A DNA stretch of 64,000 nt from an uncultured Azospirillum sp. (GCF_946480385.1 NZ_CAMLJP010000001.1:124001-188000), one strand, 5' to 3'; positions 19,832 through 28,530 are shown, numbered from the stretch's first letter. The notes: a model not told the origin generated them from the letters alone. Made by a program: numbers and translations.

Positions 19832-20571
19832 CCGCGCTTTCCCTCGCCCGGAATGACGATCTGGGAGAAGTAGGGGGCGACGTCCGGCGCCTCCAGGAAG
19901 GGCATGAAGCGCTGTTCGTCCATGCTGGCGCGCTCCACATACCACGCCCGTTCGGCCAGCCCGGCGGCGGCGATGGCGCGGCGGACCTTCGGCAGGTTCT
20001 GGCCCAGCTTCATCACCACGCAGGCATCGGCGGCAGTCAGGGCGCGGACCAGCGCCGCCTCGTCCAGCGTGCCGGGAATCACCGACAGCACGTCGTCGCG
20101 CAGCATCAGCGGGCGCGGCAGCAGGGACGCGCTGCACACCATGCTGGTGACGCCGGGAATGACCTCCGAGCGGAAGCGGCCGGACAGCCGCAGAAACAGA
20201 TGCATGAAGGAGCCGTAGAAGAACGGATCCCCCTCGTTCAATGCCGCGACGGAGCGGCCGGCGGCGAGATGCTCCGCGATGCGCTCGGCCGATTCGTCGA
20301 AGAAGGCCTCGATCTGGCGGCCATAGTCGGGGTGGGTCGGCGGCAGCTCCACCGTCACCGGATAGACCATCGGCAGCTCGATCTGGTCAGGCCTGATGGC
20401 CTGATCGGCGATGCGGCGGGCTTGGCCCCTGGTGCCGCGCTTGCAGAAATAGGCGACGACCGGGCAGGCGCCGATGGTGCGCACCGCCTTCAGCGTCATC
20501 AACTCCGGATCGCCGGGCCCGACGCCGACGCCGAACAGGGTGCCGGGGGTGGGGGAGGTCTCGCCGCTCAT
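19828..20571 (-). CDS. cobI: Precorrin-2 C20-methyltransferase CobI
   Basis: 247 residues: 'LFGVGVGPGDPELMTLKA', 'VAALNEGDPFFYGSFMHL', 'VIPGVTSMVCSASLLPRPL' and 'ACVVMKLGQNLPKVRRAI'. It transfers the C20 methyl group to precorrin-2, giving precorrin-3A, the substrate of CobG. Both ends overlap neighbours at ATGA (cobH upstream, cobJ downstream). The chosen ATG 20571 matches the family length. Confidence 0.95.
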   Translation of the reverse strand: MSGETSPTPGTLFGVGVGPGDPELMTLKAVRTIGACPVVAYFCKRGTRGQARRIADQAIRPDQIELPMVYPVTVELPPTHPDYGRQIEAFFDESAERIAEHLAAGRSVAALNEGDPFFYGSFMHLFLRLSGRFRSEVIPGVTSMVCSASLLPRPLMLRDDVLSVIPGTLDEAALVRALTAADACVVMKLGQNLPKVRRAIAAAGLAERAWYVERASMDEQRFMPFLEAPDVAPYFSQIVIPGEGKRG

Positions 20572-21206
20572 TCGACGTCGCTCGCCAGGGCGTTGACGGC
20601 GGCTGCGGCCATGGCGCTGCCGCCGCGCCGGCCCCGGATCGCCAGATAGGGCACGCCGAAGGGGTTCTCGGCCAGGGCATCCTTGCTTTCCATCGCGCCG
20701 ACGAAGCCGACGGGGAAGCCCAGGATCGCCGCCGGTTTCGGCGCACCGGCCGCCAGCATCTCCAGCAGGTAGAACAGCGCGGTCGGCGCGTTGCCGATGG
20801 CGACCACCGATCCGCCCAACCGGTCGCCCCACAGGTCCAGCGCCGCGGCGGAGCGGGTGTTGCCGATGCTCTTGGCCAAATCCGGCACGGCGGGATCGCG
20901 GAGCGTGCAGACCACCGCATTGTCGGCCGGCAGGCGGGCGCGGGTCACGCCATGGGCGACCATCTCGCTGTCGCAAAGGATCGGCGCGCCCGATCGCAGG
21001 GCCATACGGGCGGCGCTGCCGACATCGGTGGAGAACAGCAGGTCCTGGGTCGCATCGACCATGCCGCAGGCGTGGATGACGCGCACCGCCACCGGCTTCA
21101 GGTCGTCGGGGATGGCGGACAGGTCGGCCTCCGCCCGGATGGTGGCGAAGGACTGGCGGTAGATGGCCGCTCCGTCGCGGATATAGTCGTAGAGCGGCTC
21201 AGGCAC
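20568..21206 (-). CDS. cobH: Precorrin-8X methylmutase CobH
   Basis: 212 residues with the CobH/CbiC pattern: 'YDYIRDGAAIYRQSFATIR', 'VRVIHACGMVDATQDL' (catalytic His), 'ILCDSEMVAHGVTRARLP' and 'ILGFPVGFVGAMESKDAL'. It moves the C11 methyl group to C12, producing hydrogenobyrinate. Its start overlaps the end of cobG by 8 bases, and its stop overlaps cobI at ATGA. Confidence 0.96.
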   Translation of the reverse strand: MPEPLYDYIRDGAAIYRQSFATIRAEADLSAIPDDLKPVAVRVIHACGMVDATQDLLFSTDVGSAARMALRSGAPILCDSEMVAHGVTRARLPADNAVVCTLRDPAVPDLAKSIGNTRSAAALDLWGDRLGGSVVAIGNAPTALFYLLEMLAAGAPKPAAILGFPVGFVGAMESKDALAENPFGVPYLAIRGRRGGSAMAAAAVNALASDVE

Positions 21207-22545
21207 CGGTGGACTCCTCGGTCAACAGATCCGCGACGCGGGCCACGGCGTCGGCGGGAGACAGGCCGGTATGCGGGGCGGCATCACCGGGTTTGGCGTT
21301 CAGGGCGACGTCATACACGCCGTCGCGGGCGGTCAGGGTGACATCGGCGATGGCGGGATGGGCGCAGCCCTTGGCGCAGCCCGACACATGCACCATTCGG
21401 ACATGGTCCAGCAAGGGGCCTGCGCGCTCGGCGATGGCGAGCGCCGTCGCATGGGTGTCAGTGGTGCCGACATCGCAGCCGCCGGCCCCGCTGCAGGCGG
21501 TCAGTTTCAGCCGGCGGTCGGTGTGCGAAAGGATGGCGCCGTGGGCTTCGGCGATGTGCTGTGCGTCCGCGGACGGAGCGTCGAGGAGCAGCGCGCGCCA
21601 GGGGGTGATGCGGATCTCGGCGCAGGCGGCGGCGAGGGCCGCGAGGGTCTCGGCGGTCAGACGGCCGAAGGGGAAGGCGGTTGTGAGAAAGGCCGGCGTC
21701 TCCCCAACGCGGGATCCCTTCTCCCCCCCGGGGAGAAGGTTAGGATGAGGGGGTTCGGCGGAGCCGAAGACATCCATGAGGTGCGGCACTTGCCCCCACC
21801 CCGGCCCTCCCCCGCTGGGCGGGGGAGGGGGTATCAGCGGGGAGAGGCGCTTGCCTATCTCCTCAATGCCGATTGCCGCGACCAAACCGGCCATGCGGCG
21901 CGGCGGCTCCGGCAGCGTCGCGCGCAACTCCAGAAACGCCCGCCCCAGCGCCGACGCCACGTCCGCCACATCCTCCACCCGGCACAGTCCCAGCGGCGCA
22001 GCCTTCGCCAACGTGCCGCCCAAGGACACCCGGAAGTGTTCCGCGTCCAGCGCGTCGAAGCGTACGTCCGTGCTGCTGGCCGCCAGATGCCCGATTCCGC
22101 CGCCGCAGACCAGCCAGCCAAACTTCGGCGGCAGGCCGTGCAGAGCAGTATCCTCGGCCAGCCGCGCGTCGAGCGTACGCGCCACCCCCCGTACGTTCAT
22201 CAGCGCGGTGGGATCCAGCCCGGCGGTGGGGGAGCACAGCACATTGCGCACTGCCTCGCTCGCCGCATCGGCGGAGACATAACCCATCGCGCGCAGGGCG
22301 TCGGTCACCGGCTCCAGCGCGTCGGCGGCGATGCCGCGAAGCTGCAGGTTGCCGCGCTGACTGAGGTCGATCAAACCGTTGCCGTAACGATCCCCCAACT
22401 CGGCGATGCGGCGGGCGTGTTCAGCCGACAGCACCCCAGCGGGGACGCGGACCCGCAGCAGGAACCCGTCGCCGACCTGCATCGGCGCCAGCACGCCGGG
22501 GCAGGTGCCGCGGCGTCTCGGCTGGGTGGTGACAGGGTTGGTCAT
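21199..22545 (-). CDS. cobG: Precorrin-3B synthase CobG with an in-frame repeat-derived insert
   Basis: 448 residues from ATG 22545 (ATGA overlap with cobN). It is an oxygen-dependent monooxygenase of the nitrite/sulfite reductase fold. The N-terminal half has 'GLIDLSQRGNLQLRGI' and 'PKFGWLVCGGGIG'. The C-terminal half has the iron-sulfur/siroheme-type Cys motif 'TACSGAGGCDVG' ... 'HVSGCAKGCAHP'. Between them, at about residues 236-285, is a Pro/Gly-rich segment ('LIPPPPPSGGGPGW', 'PPHPNLLPGGEKGS') encoded by an interspersed palindromic repeat (21713-21838). The frame is kept and the flanking motifs are intact, so the enzyme may still work; the insert falls at a domain linker. Confidence 0.93.
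   Translation of the reverse strand: MTNPVTTQPRRRGTCPGVLAPMQVGDGFLLRVRVPAGVLSAEHARRIAELGDRYGNGLIDLSQRGNLQLRGIAADALEPVTDALRAMGYVSADAASEAVRNVLCSPTAGLDPTALMNVRGVARTLDARLAEDTALHGLPPKFGWLVCGGGIGHLAASSTDVRFDALDAEHFRVSLGGTLAKAAPLGLCRVEDVADVASALGRAFLELRATLPEPPRRMAGLVAAIGIEEIGKRLSPLIPPPPPSGGGPGWGQVPHLMDVFGSAEPPHPNLLPGGEKGSRVGETPAFLTTAFPFGRLTAETLAALAAACAEIRITPWRALLLDAPSADAQHIAEAHGAILSHTDRRLKLTACSGAGGCDVGTTDTHATALAIAERAGPLLDHVRMVHVSGCAKGCAHPAIADVTLTARDGVYDVALNAKPGDAAPHTGLSPADAVARVADLLTEESTGA
21713..21838. repeat. Paired-palindrome interspersed repeat, copy 2, inside cobG
   Basis: Same architecture as the intergenic copies: a CTTCTCCCCCCCGGGGAGAAG hairpin at about 21719-21739 followed by GGTTAGGATGAGGGGG, a short unique centre, then TTGCCCCCACCCCGGCCC, and a second hairpin around CCCTCCCCCGCTGGGCGGGG (about 21808-21827). 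It lies wholly inside cobG without stop codons in the cobG frame, and accounts for the Pro/Gly-rich insert of the protein. Confidence 0.85.
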
Positions 22546-25500
22546 GCTGCGGTCTCCCGGAGGCGCCGCAGATCCTCCGCGGTGGAGTTGCGGCGGGGAT
22601 GCCACATACCGCGGTCGAGCGCCTCGCTCATGCGCGCCAGAATGTGCCGGGCGGCGGCAGGATTGGCATGCGACAGGAAGTCCCACACCTCCTCATCCTC
22701 GACGTACGCGTCATACAGCTGGTCGAAATGGGCGGGACGTACGGCGTCGGTGGTGGCGGCGAAGGCGAACAGCGTGTCGACGCCGGCCGCCAGTTCCGCC
22801 GCCCCGCGATAGCCGTGGCGCATCATGCCCTGGATCCAGCGCGGGTTGGCCGTCCGGCCGCGCAGGGTGCGGGCGATCTCCTCCGCCAGGGTGCGGACCG
22901 CGAGTTTTTCCGGATCGGCGCTGTCGAGATGGTAAAGCGCCGGTTCGGAGTCCTCCAGCGCCGCCGCCGCCGCGAACCCGCCCTCGAACTGCATGAAGCC
23001 GTCGGTGGACAGCACGTCATGCTCGCGCTGGTCCTGGTGGTGGACAAGGGCGTCGGCGCCGCCGACCCGGCGGCGGAACAGGGCCGGCAGCGGCACCCCC
23101 TCCAGCCCGGCGCCATAGGCGTGACAGCCGCCCTCAAGATAGGCGGCGCCGAAATCGGCCCGCGCGGTCCAGTCGCCGCGCGCGATCATGCCGGACAACG
23201 CCGTGCCGTAGATTCCGGGGGCGGCGCCGAAAATGCGGGCAGTGGCCCAGCGGCGGGCGTCCTCGGCAGTGGTGCCGGATGCTGCAAGGCGCTGTTCCTC
23301 GGCCCGCGCGGTGGTGGCCAGCGGGTTGGTGTCGTCGGGCTCGTCCAGCCCGGCGACGGCGCGCACCGCCTGATCGAACAGGGCGATCTGCTGCGGGAAG
23401 ACGTCGCGGAACAGGCCGGAGATGCGCAGCGTCACGTCCACACGGGGGCGGCCGATCACGCCGGCCGGCATGATCTCATAGCCGGTGACGCGGCCGGAGC
23501 CGTTCTCCCAGATCGGGCGGACGCCGAGCAGGGCGAGCGCCTGGGCCAGCTCGTCGCCGCCGGTGCGCATGGCGGGCGTGCCCCAGCAATCCACCACCAG
23601 CCGGCGCGGCCAGTCACCATGGTCTTGCAGATAGCGGGTGATCAGCGCGTCCGCCGCCTGCCAGCCCAGCGTCCAGGCGGTCGGCGTCGGCACGCCGCGC
23701 GGATCGAGCGCATAAAGGTTGCGCCCAGTCGGCAGCGTATCCGCCCGTCCGCGCGCCGGCGAGCCGCCGGGGCCGGGGCGGACGAAACGACCGTCCAGCC
23801 CGTCGAGCAGCGCCCGCATCTCCGCCTCGCCGCAAGCATCGACAGCGGTGGCGACAGCAATCGGATCGGCGGTGCGGGCGACGGCGACGGTCAGGCGGTC
23901 GCGGCGCTCGCCGGTCGGGCTGTGGCCGAAGACATGCAGGCCGTCGCGGATCTGCAGTTCCTTGATGTCGCAGAGATGAGCGTCCAGCCGCGACAGGATG
24001 GCGTCGGGATCGTCGTCGGGGCGCAGGTTGCAGTCGGCGGCGACGCCGGATTTCCAGGCGAGGTCGAGGATCGTCTCGCGCAGCATGCCCAGCCGCCGCG
24101 GGTCGAGGCCGGTCGCCTGCGAATACTCGTCGATGGCGGTTTCCAGCGCGGCGAGGTCGCCGTAGAGGCCGGATTCCACCGGAGGCGGGGTCAGGTGGCC
24201 GATCAGAACGGCGCCCAGGCGGCGGCGGGCCTGCACGCCCTCGCCGGGGTTGTTGACGATGAAGGGATAGAGGGTCGGCAGGGCGCCGCCGACGATCTCC
24301 GGCCAGCAGTCGGCCGACAGCGCCACCGCCTTGCCCGGCAACCATTCCAGCGTGCCATGGGCGCCGATCTGCACCAGGGTATGGATGCCGGCCGCATGGC
24401 GCAGCCACAGGTAAAAGGCGAGATAGCCGTGGCTGGGGGGCGTATCGGGATCGTGGTGCTGGGCAGTGGTCAGGGCACCGTGGCCGCGGCTGGGCTGTAC
24501 CGCCACCATCGCGTTGCCACAGGGCAGAATTCGGAAGGCGAAGACGCCATCGTGGCAGGCGGGATCGGCGGCGGGCTCGCCCCAGGTCTCGGTGATACGG
24601 GCGCGCAGATCCGGCGGAGCGAGGCATTCGTACTCGGCCAGCGACAGGGTCGGGGTGGGGGCGGCGGTCAGTGCCGCCATCAGTTCGGCGGCGCTGTCCG
24701 GGACGGCGGACAGGCCGTAGCCTTCGGCGGACAGGCGCTGGAGCATCGCGATGGTGCTGGCCGGGCTGTCGAGGCCCACCGCATGGCCGATGCCACCGCC
24801 GGGGCCGGGATAATCGGACAGCACCAGCGCCACGCGGCGCTCCGCCCGCGGGGTGCGGGACAGGCGGACCCAGCTTGCCGCGAGATCGGCGGTGAAGGCC
24901 ACCCGGTCGGGGATCGGGCGCAGAGTGGGCGCGGCGAATTGCAGGTCGGGGTCGGGGGCGCCCGCCGTCTTGAAGGCGATGGCGCGGGCGATGATGCGGC
25001 CGTCCATTTCCGGCAGCACGACGTTCATCGCGAGGTCGGATGGTCCCAACCCGCGCGATGAGGCCTGCCAGCCGGTTTCCGGCGTGGTGGAGAGGATGGC
25101 CTGCAGGACCGGGCTGCCATTCGCCTCCAGCGGCGAACCGTCGTCGCGTGCGGCCGAGAAGGCGGTGGTGTTGACGACCACGGCGGCGTTCTGCGCGGTC
25201 AGGCTGGCGCGCATCCAGGCAGCGCAGTCCGGCTCCTTCAGGCTGGCGACGAACAGCGGGCGGGGGGCGAGGCCACGGGCGGCCAGCGCGTCGCACAAAG
25301 CATGGACCGGGGCGAGGTCTCCGGCCAGCAGGTGGGAACGGTAGAAGACGACGGCGGCAGTCGGGGCGTCGGCGGGTGTGGGGCCGCTCCAGCCGTCATA
25401 GGCGCCGAATCGCGGCACCGGGGCGGGGTCGTCATGGGGCAGGGGCATCCCGGCCAGCGTCGCGGCGCAGGCCAGCAGATGGGCCATGTTGGCCGGGCCG

Positions 25501-25934
25501 CCCTCGGTGAAGTAGCGCCACAGGCGGTCGGCGGTCTCGGATGGGATGGTGCCGTAGGCGGTGAGATTCGGGTCGGGCTGTGCCTCTCCCGGCAGGACGG
25601 CCAGCAGGATGTTGCGTTCACGGCAGAGGGCGGAGAGGCGGTCGAGGCCGTAGCGCCAGTAGCCGCTGCCGCCGAGCAGGCGCAGGACCACCAGTTTCGC
25701 CTTGGCAACGATGTTCTCGGCGTAGAGGTCGACCGACAGCGGGTGGCCGAGCCGGTTGAGGTTGGCAAGGCGGAGGCTGGGCAAGCGGTCGCGTGCCGCC
25801 TGCCACGCGGCGGCGAGCGCGGTCAGGTCGCTGTCGGAGAAGGACAGCACGACGAGGTCGGCCGGCGTCTGCCCCAGATCTTCCGCCTGGGGGCCGGCGT
25901 CCAGTTCGTCCTGGCGGGCGGCGAGCAGGTGCAT
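22542..25934 (-). CDS. cobN: Cobaltochelatase large subunit CobN
   Basis: 1130 residues of the CobN/BchH family: 'LVVLRLLGGSGYWRYGL' (about 75-92), 'LVQIGAHGTLEWLPGKAV' (mid, metal-chelatase core), 'YPFIVNNPGEGVQARRR', 'VDCWGTPAMRTGGDELAQ' and, near the C terminus, 'LYDAYVEDEEVWDFL'. It inserts Co2+ into hydrogenobyrinate a,c-diamide with ATP, together with CobS/CobT or ChlI/D-type partners that are not in this window. It is somewhat shorter than the ~1270 residues of the Pseudomonas denitrificans protein. Its stop overlaps the start of cobG. A repeat separates it from cobW upstream. Confidence 0.96.
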   Translation of the reverse strand: MHLLAARQDELDAGPQAEDLGQTPADLVVLSFSDSDLTALAAAWQAARDRLPSLRLANLNRLGHPLSVDLYAENIVAKAKLVVLRLLGGSGYWRYGLDRLSALCRERNILLAVLPGEAQPDPNLTAYGTIPSETADRLWRYFTEGGPANMAHLLACAATLAGMPLPHDDPAPVPRFGAYDGWSGPTPADAPTAAVVFYRSHLLAGDLAPVHALCDALAARGLAPRPLFVASLKEPDCAAWMRASLTAQNAAVVVNTTAFSAARDDGSPLEANGSPVLQAILSTTPETGWQASSRGLGPSDLAMNVVLPEMDGRIIARAIAFKTAGAPDPDLQFAAPTLRPIPDRVAFTADLAASWVRLSRTPRAERRVALVLSDYPGPGGGIGHAVGLDSPASTIAMLQRLSAEGYGLSAVPDSAAELMAALTAAPTPTLSLAEYECLAPPDLRARITETWGEPAADPACHDGVFAFRILPCGNAMVAVQPSRGHGALTTAQHHDPDTPPSHGYLAFYLWLRHAAGIHTLVQIGAHGTLEWLPGKAVALSADCWPEIVGGALPTLYPFIVNNPGEGVQARRRLGAVLIGHLTPPPVESGLYGDLAALETAIDEYSQATGLDPRRLGMLRETILDLAWKSGVAADCNLRPDDDPDAILSRLDAHLCDIKELQIRDGLHVFGHSPTGERRDRLTVAVARTADPIAVATAVDACGEAEMRALLDGLDGRFVRPGPGGSPARGRADTLPTGRNLYALDPRGVPTPTAWTLGWQAADALITRYLQDHGDWPRRLVVDCWGTPAMRTGGDELAQALALLGVRPIWENGSGRVTGYEIMPAGVIGRPRVDVTLRISGLFRDVFPQQIALFDQAVRAVAGLDEPDDTNPLATTARAEEQRLAASGTTAEDARRWATARIFGAAPGIYGTALSGMIARGDWTARADFGAAYLEGGCHAYGAGLEGVPLPALFRRRVGGADALVHHQDQREHDVLSTDGFMQFEGGFAAAAALEDSEPALYHLDSADPEKLAVRTLAEEIARTLRGRTANPRWIQGMMRHGYRGAAELAAGVDTLFAFAATTDAVRPAHFDQLYDAYVEDEEVWDFLSHANPAAARHILARMSEALDRGMWHPRRNSTAEDLRRLRETAA

Positions 25935-25969
25935 GGTTTGACGTCCAGGGGGGCGGCGGCGCCCCTCCC

Positions 25970-26092
25970 TCCCACGGCTACGCCGCGGGTCCCTCCCTCC
26001 CCCTCTTCGAGGGAGAGGGGAAGATTTGCAGAGCGGCAGCAGTTCCCTCTCCCACCGAAGGTGGGGGAGGGTTAGGGAGGGGGCATACGCCG
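25970..26092. repeat. Paired-palindrome interspersed repeat, copy 3, between cobW and cobN
   Basis: The second half (about 26043-26087) contains CCCTCTCCCACCGAAGGTGG followed by GGGAGGGTTAGGGAGGGGGCA. This is nearly identical to the second half of copy 4 at about 31699-31738. The first half has CCCTCCCTCCCCCTCTTCGA with GGGAGAGGGG. It is the only long gap inside the riboswitch-led operon, so it may affect expression of cobN and downstream genes relative to cbtBA-cobW. Confidence 0.85.
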
Positions 26093-26106
26093 CAACATCC
26101 TAACTC

Positions 26107-27168
26107 TTACCCAACAACCGCCCTGGTCACCGCATCACGGTCCAGCCCGGTCTCGCCGATCACCACCAGACGGCTGCGGCGCTCCTCGTCGGGCTTCCAC
26201 AGGCGGTCGTAGTGGGTCTGGATTCGGGTGCCGACGCCCTGGACCAGCAGGCGCATCGGCTTGCCGGGCACGTCGATGAAGCCCTTCAGACGGAGCACGC
26301 CATGCAGGCCGGCGACCTTCTCCAGCGTCATCGCCAGAGCGGCGGGGTCGGACTGCGACGGCAGTTCCACCACGAAGCTGGTGAAGTCGTCGTGGTCGTG
26401 GCCCTCTTCGTCGTCATGATGACTGGGACGGTTGGCGAGGTCGTCCTCCACCGCCGCACCGACGCCGAGCAGGACCAGCGGATCGACGGCGCCCTGGGAG
26501 GCGCGGACCAGCTTGGCGTCACGGCCGACCGTGTGGTTCAGCGCGCCGCGGATCAGCTCCTCGACACGGGCGAGGTCGCCGGCGGCGACCAGATCGGTCT
26601 TGTTGACGACGATCAGGTCGGCGCAGAGCAGCTGGTCCTCGAACACTTCTTCGATCGGCGTTTCGTGATCGACGGTGCCGGCGGCGTCGCGCTGGGCTTC
26701 CAGCGCGGCAGGATCGGGGGCGAAACGACCCTCCGCCGCCGCCGCGGCATCCACCACGGCGATGACGCCGTCGACGGTGACGCGGGTCTTGATCGCCGGC
26801 CAGTGGAAGGCCTGGACCAGCGGCTTCGGCAGGGCGAGACCGCTGGTCTCGATCACGATGTGCTCGGGCGGCTCCGGCCGGGCCAGCAGCTTTTCGATGG
26901 CCGGGACGAAGTCGTCGGCGACGGTGCAGCACAGGCAGCCGTTCGCCAGCTCGATCACGTCGTCTTCGGTGCAGGTTGGGTTGCCGCAGGCGCGCAGGAT
27001 GTCGCCGTCGATGCCAACGTCGCCGAACTCGTTGATGATGAGGGCCAAGCGTCGGCCGTCGGCCTTTTCCAGCAGGCCACGGATCAGCGTGGTCTTGCCG
27101 GCACCGAGGAAGCCGGTGATGACGGTCGCCGGAACCTTGCCGGCGGCCGTTTTCGCAAGTGCGGACAT
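26107..27168 (-). CDS. cobW: CobW-type G3E GTPase (metal chaperone)
   Basis: 353 residues. Walker A is 'VITGFLGAGKTTLIRGLL' (residues ~16-33), the metal-binding CxCC is in 'ANGCLCCTVADDF', the GTP specificity motif in 'LIVVNKTDLV', and a His/Asp-rich loop 'HHDDEEGHDHDD' lies near residue 250. The C-terminal CobW_C domain follows (about 258-350). CobW proteins are thought to deliver cobalt for cobalamin synthesis. It lies between cbtA and cobN, which agrees with handing cobalt to the chelatase. Confidence 0.95.
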   Translation of the reverse strand: MSALAKTAAGKVPATVITGFLGAGKTTLIRGLLEKADGRRLALIINEFGDVGIDGDILRACGNPTCTEDDVIELANGCLCCTVADDFVPAIEKLLARPEPPEHIVIETSGLALPKPLVQAFHWPAIKTRVTVDGVIAVVDAAAAAEGRFAPDPAALEAQRDAAGTVDHETPIEEVFEDQLLCADLIVVNKTDLVAAGDLARVEELIRGALNHTVGRDAKLVRASQGAVDPLVLLGVGAAVEDDLANRPSHHDDEEGHDHDDFTSFVVELPSQSDPAALAMTLEKVAGLHGVLRLKGFIDVPGKPMRLLVQGVGTRIQTHYDRLWKPDEERRSRLVVIGETGLDRDAVTRAVVG

Positions 27169-27180
27169 GGGCTTGTTTCC

Positions 27181-27942
27181 TTAACGCGCGCCGGGCTGGA
27201 CCCGCAGGGCCGGGCGGGACTCGGTCTCGCGGACCAGACCGCTCATCAGCCAGCCGCAGGCCGAGCCCAGGATCGCCCAGAACAGGGCGGCCCCGCCAAG
27301 AGAGGCGGTGACGAAGCGGGCGGCCAATTCCGGCGGAACCGCACCTTCGGCGCTTTCCGGATGGGGCGCGCCGATCAGATGGGGCAATGCTGCGGCCAGG
27401 ATGGCGGCGGCGACGACCAGACGGTTGCGGGCGAAGGCGAGCGCGGCCATGCCGACGCCGGCCCCGGCGGCGGCGGACAGCCACCAGAGCTGACGAAGCT
27501 CAAGCTCCGCCCCGGCCATGCCCGGCAGTTCGGGGGCCAAGCCGAAGGACGGCGCCAGCGAGACGGCGACGAAGCCGCCCATGCCCCACACCAGCCCGCG
27601 CCGCGCATCGACCGGCCGGCCGGCCAGCAGGATCCCCGCCCCCAACAGCAGCGCATAGGCGACACCGGTCAGCAGGTTGGCGACGATGGTCAGGCCGATG
27701 CGCTGCATCGCCTCGTCCAGCGTCGTCGGCACCCCTTCGCCGATCTCGCGCACGGGACCGTGCTGGTGCGCAGTCGCGCCGGCAGGCGCCACCGAAGGCG
27801 CCGGAGGCGGAGTGACCACCTCGTATTTCTCGGCTTCGAGGATCAGCGGGACGGTCGTCGCCTGCTGAACGACGGACGCGGCCGTGCCGGAGAGCACGCC
27901 CGCGACCAAAGCGGCTGTGAACAGCCGCCGGATCAGATCCAT
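27181..27942 (-). CDS. cbtA: Cobalt transporter subunit CbtA
   Basis: 253 residues, an inner-membrane protein with about six hydrophobic segments ('LFTAALVAGVLSGTAASVV' at the N terminus, 'LTIVANLLTGVAYALLLGAG', 'GLVWGMGGFVAVSLAPSFGL', 'WWLSAAAGAGVGMAALAFA' and a final 'FWAILGSACGWLMSGLV'). Gly/Pro-containing helices such as 'LAPSFGLAPELPG' are typical of CbtA. ATG 27942 is used; the frame extends upstream through cbtB only as noise. It acts with CbtB in B12-regulated cobalt uptake, a predicted system. It lies 12 bases before cobW. Confidence 0.92.
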   Translation of the reverse strand: MDLIRRLFTAALVAGVLSGTAASVVQQATTVPLILEAEKYEVVTPPPAPSVAPAGATAHQHGPVREIGEGVPTTLDEAMQRIGLTIVANLLTGVAYALLLGAGILLAGRPVDARRGLVWGMGGFVAVSLAPSFGLAPELPGMAGAELELRQLWWLSAAAGAGVGMAALAFARNRLVVAAAILAAALPHLIGAPHPESAEGAVPPELAARFVTASLGGAALFWAILGSACGWLMSGLVRETESRPALRVQPGAR

Positions 27943-27952
27943 GACCCGCTGC

Positions 27953-28147
27953 TTAGTGGCAGGGGAACGCGAAGGAATGACGCGTGTCGTGGGCCGCGTC
28001 GTGGATCTGCTGCGGCTGGGCGAAGCCGACGCCGTACAGCAGGAAGCTGCCGAGCAGGATCGCGGCGAAGGCGGCGACCGCGGTCTGGGCGGCGCTGCGG
28101 GTCGCGGAACCGGCGGCATTCATGGAATGAGTGGTCATCGAAGACAT
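27953..28147 (-). CDS. cbtB: Cobalt transporter subunit CbtB
   Basis: 64 residues with one transmembrane helix ('AAFAAILLGSFLLYGVGFAQ') and a C-terminal His-containing tail ending 'DTRHSFAFPCH', the CbtB hallmark. It is the first gene after the cobalamin riboswitch. ATG 28147 has GGGAG about 8 bases upstream; ATG 28138 is an alternative. The ribosome site lies in a hairpin (28157-28174). Confidence 0.92.
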   Translation of the reverse strand: MSSMTTHSMNAAGSATRSAAQTAVAAFAAILLGSFLLYGVGFAQPQQIHDAAHDTRHSFAFPCH

Positions 28148-28154
28148 CCTTGCT

Positions 28155-28174
28155 CTCCCGCCACACCCGGCGGG
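28155..28174 (-). promoter_or_regulatory. Hairpin enclosing the cbtB ribosome-binding site
   Basis: On the minus strand CCCGCC-GGGTGT-GGCGGG forms a 6-bp GC stem whose 3' arm runs into the GGGAG that serves cbtB. It lies between the riboswitch B12 box and the start codon, the place expected of a ligand-dependent sequester stem. There is no U tract, so translational control is favoured over termination. Inferred by eye. Confidence 0.6.
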
Positions 28175-28198
28175 GTTGGGAAAGGTTGGTACGTCCGT

Positions 28199-28395
28199 CG
28201 GCAGGTTTCCTGGCTCGCGGGTCGCCGCATCGCCGTCCGCCTTCCCGGCCCATAAAGGACCAGTGGCATGATGGACGGGACGCTCGCCGCTTACAGTTGC
28301 GGGGGCAGCCGCGGCATTGGCGCTTCCAAAGAAGCACCGCACCGCATTCCCTATTATCCCCGCCGCCCGTCAGGACGGGCAGGGCACCGTCGGAC
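28199..28395 (-). ncRNA. Cobalamin (AdoCbl) riboswitch upstream of cbtB
   Basis: Minus-strand order matches the conserved cobalamin element: GGTGCC (about 28383-28388), GGGATAATAGGGAATGCGGTG, the core GCTGCCCCCGCAACTGTAAG (about 28290-28309), CCACTGG (about 28259-28265) and the B12 box GAGCCAGGAAACCTGCC (28201-28217). All signature blocks are present in order. It controls cbtB-cbtA-cobW-cobN-cobG-cobH-cobI-cobJ, repressing cobalt uptake and corrin synthesis when cobalamin is abundant. Confidence 0.95.
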
Positions 28396-28504
28396 GGCCA
28401 CCATCGCAGTGCCGCGCGCGTTTGGCAAGCCCACAATAAGGCGTCTGCCGCACGGACGATCTTGCGCACCGACATTTTGGATGCTGTCATGTTTGGCGGA
28501 CAGA

Positions 28505-28530
28505 GTGTCCGGAAATCCGACACTTTCCGG
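28505..28530 (+). promoter_or_regulatory. Dyad-symmetric candidate activator site upstream of livG
   Basis: CCGGAAA-N8-TTTCCGG (28509-28530) is a perfect 7-bp inverted repeat. It overlaps GTGTC-N9-GACAC (28505-28523). It lies about 95 bases before the candidate sigma-54 -24 element, the usual distance for an enhancer-binding protein. The sigma-54 activator gene at 34045 directly follows this transporter operon. The pairing is inference. Confidence 0.5.

Noticed and set aside
21713..21838. Frameshift or pseudogene in cobG
   Set aside because: The frame is continuous through the repeat, and the Cys motifs and flanking domains are intact, so it is treated as a gene with an insert.
22599..25061. 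820-codon open frame on + across cobN
   Set aside because: It is the antisense shadow of cobN, with low-complexity Gly/Gln/Arg sequence and no family motif. Long antisense frames are expected at this GC content.
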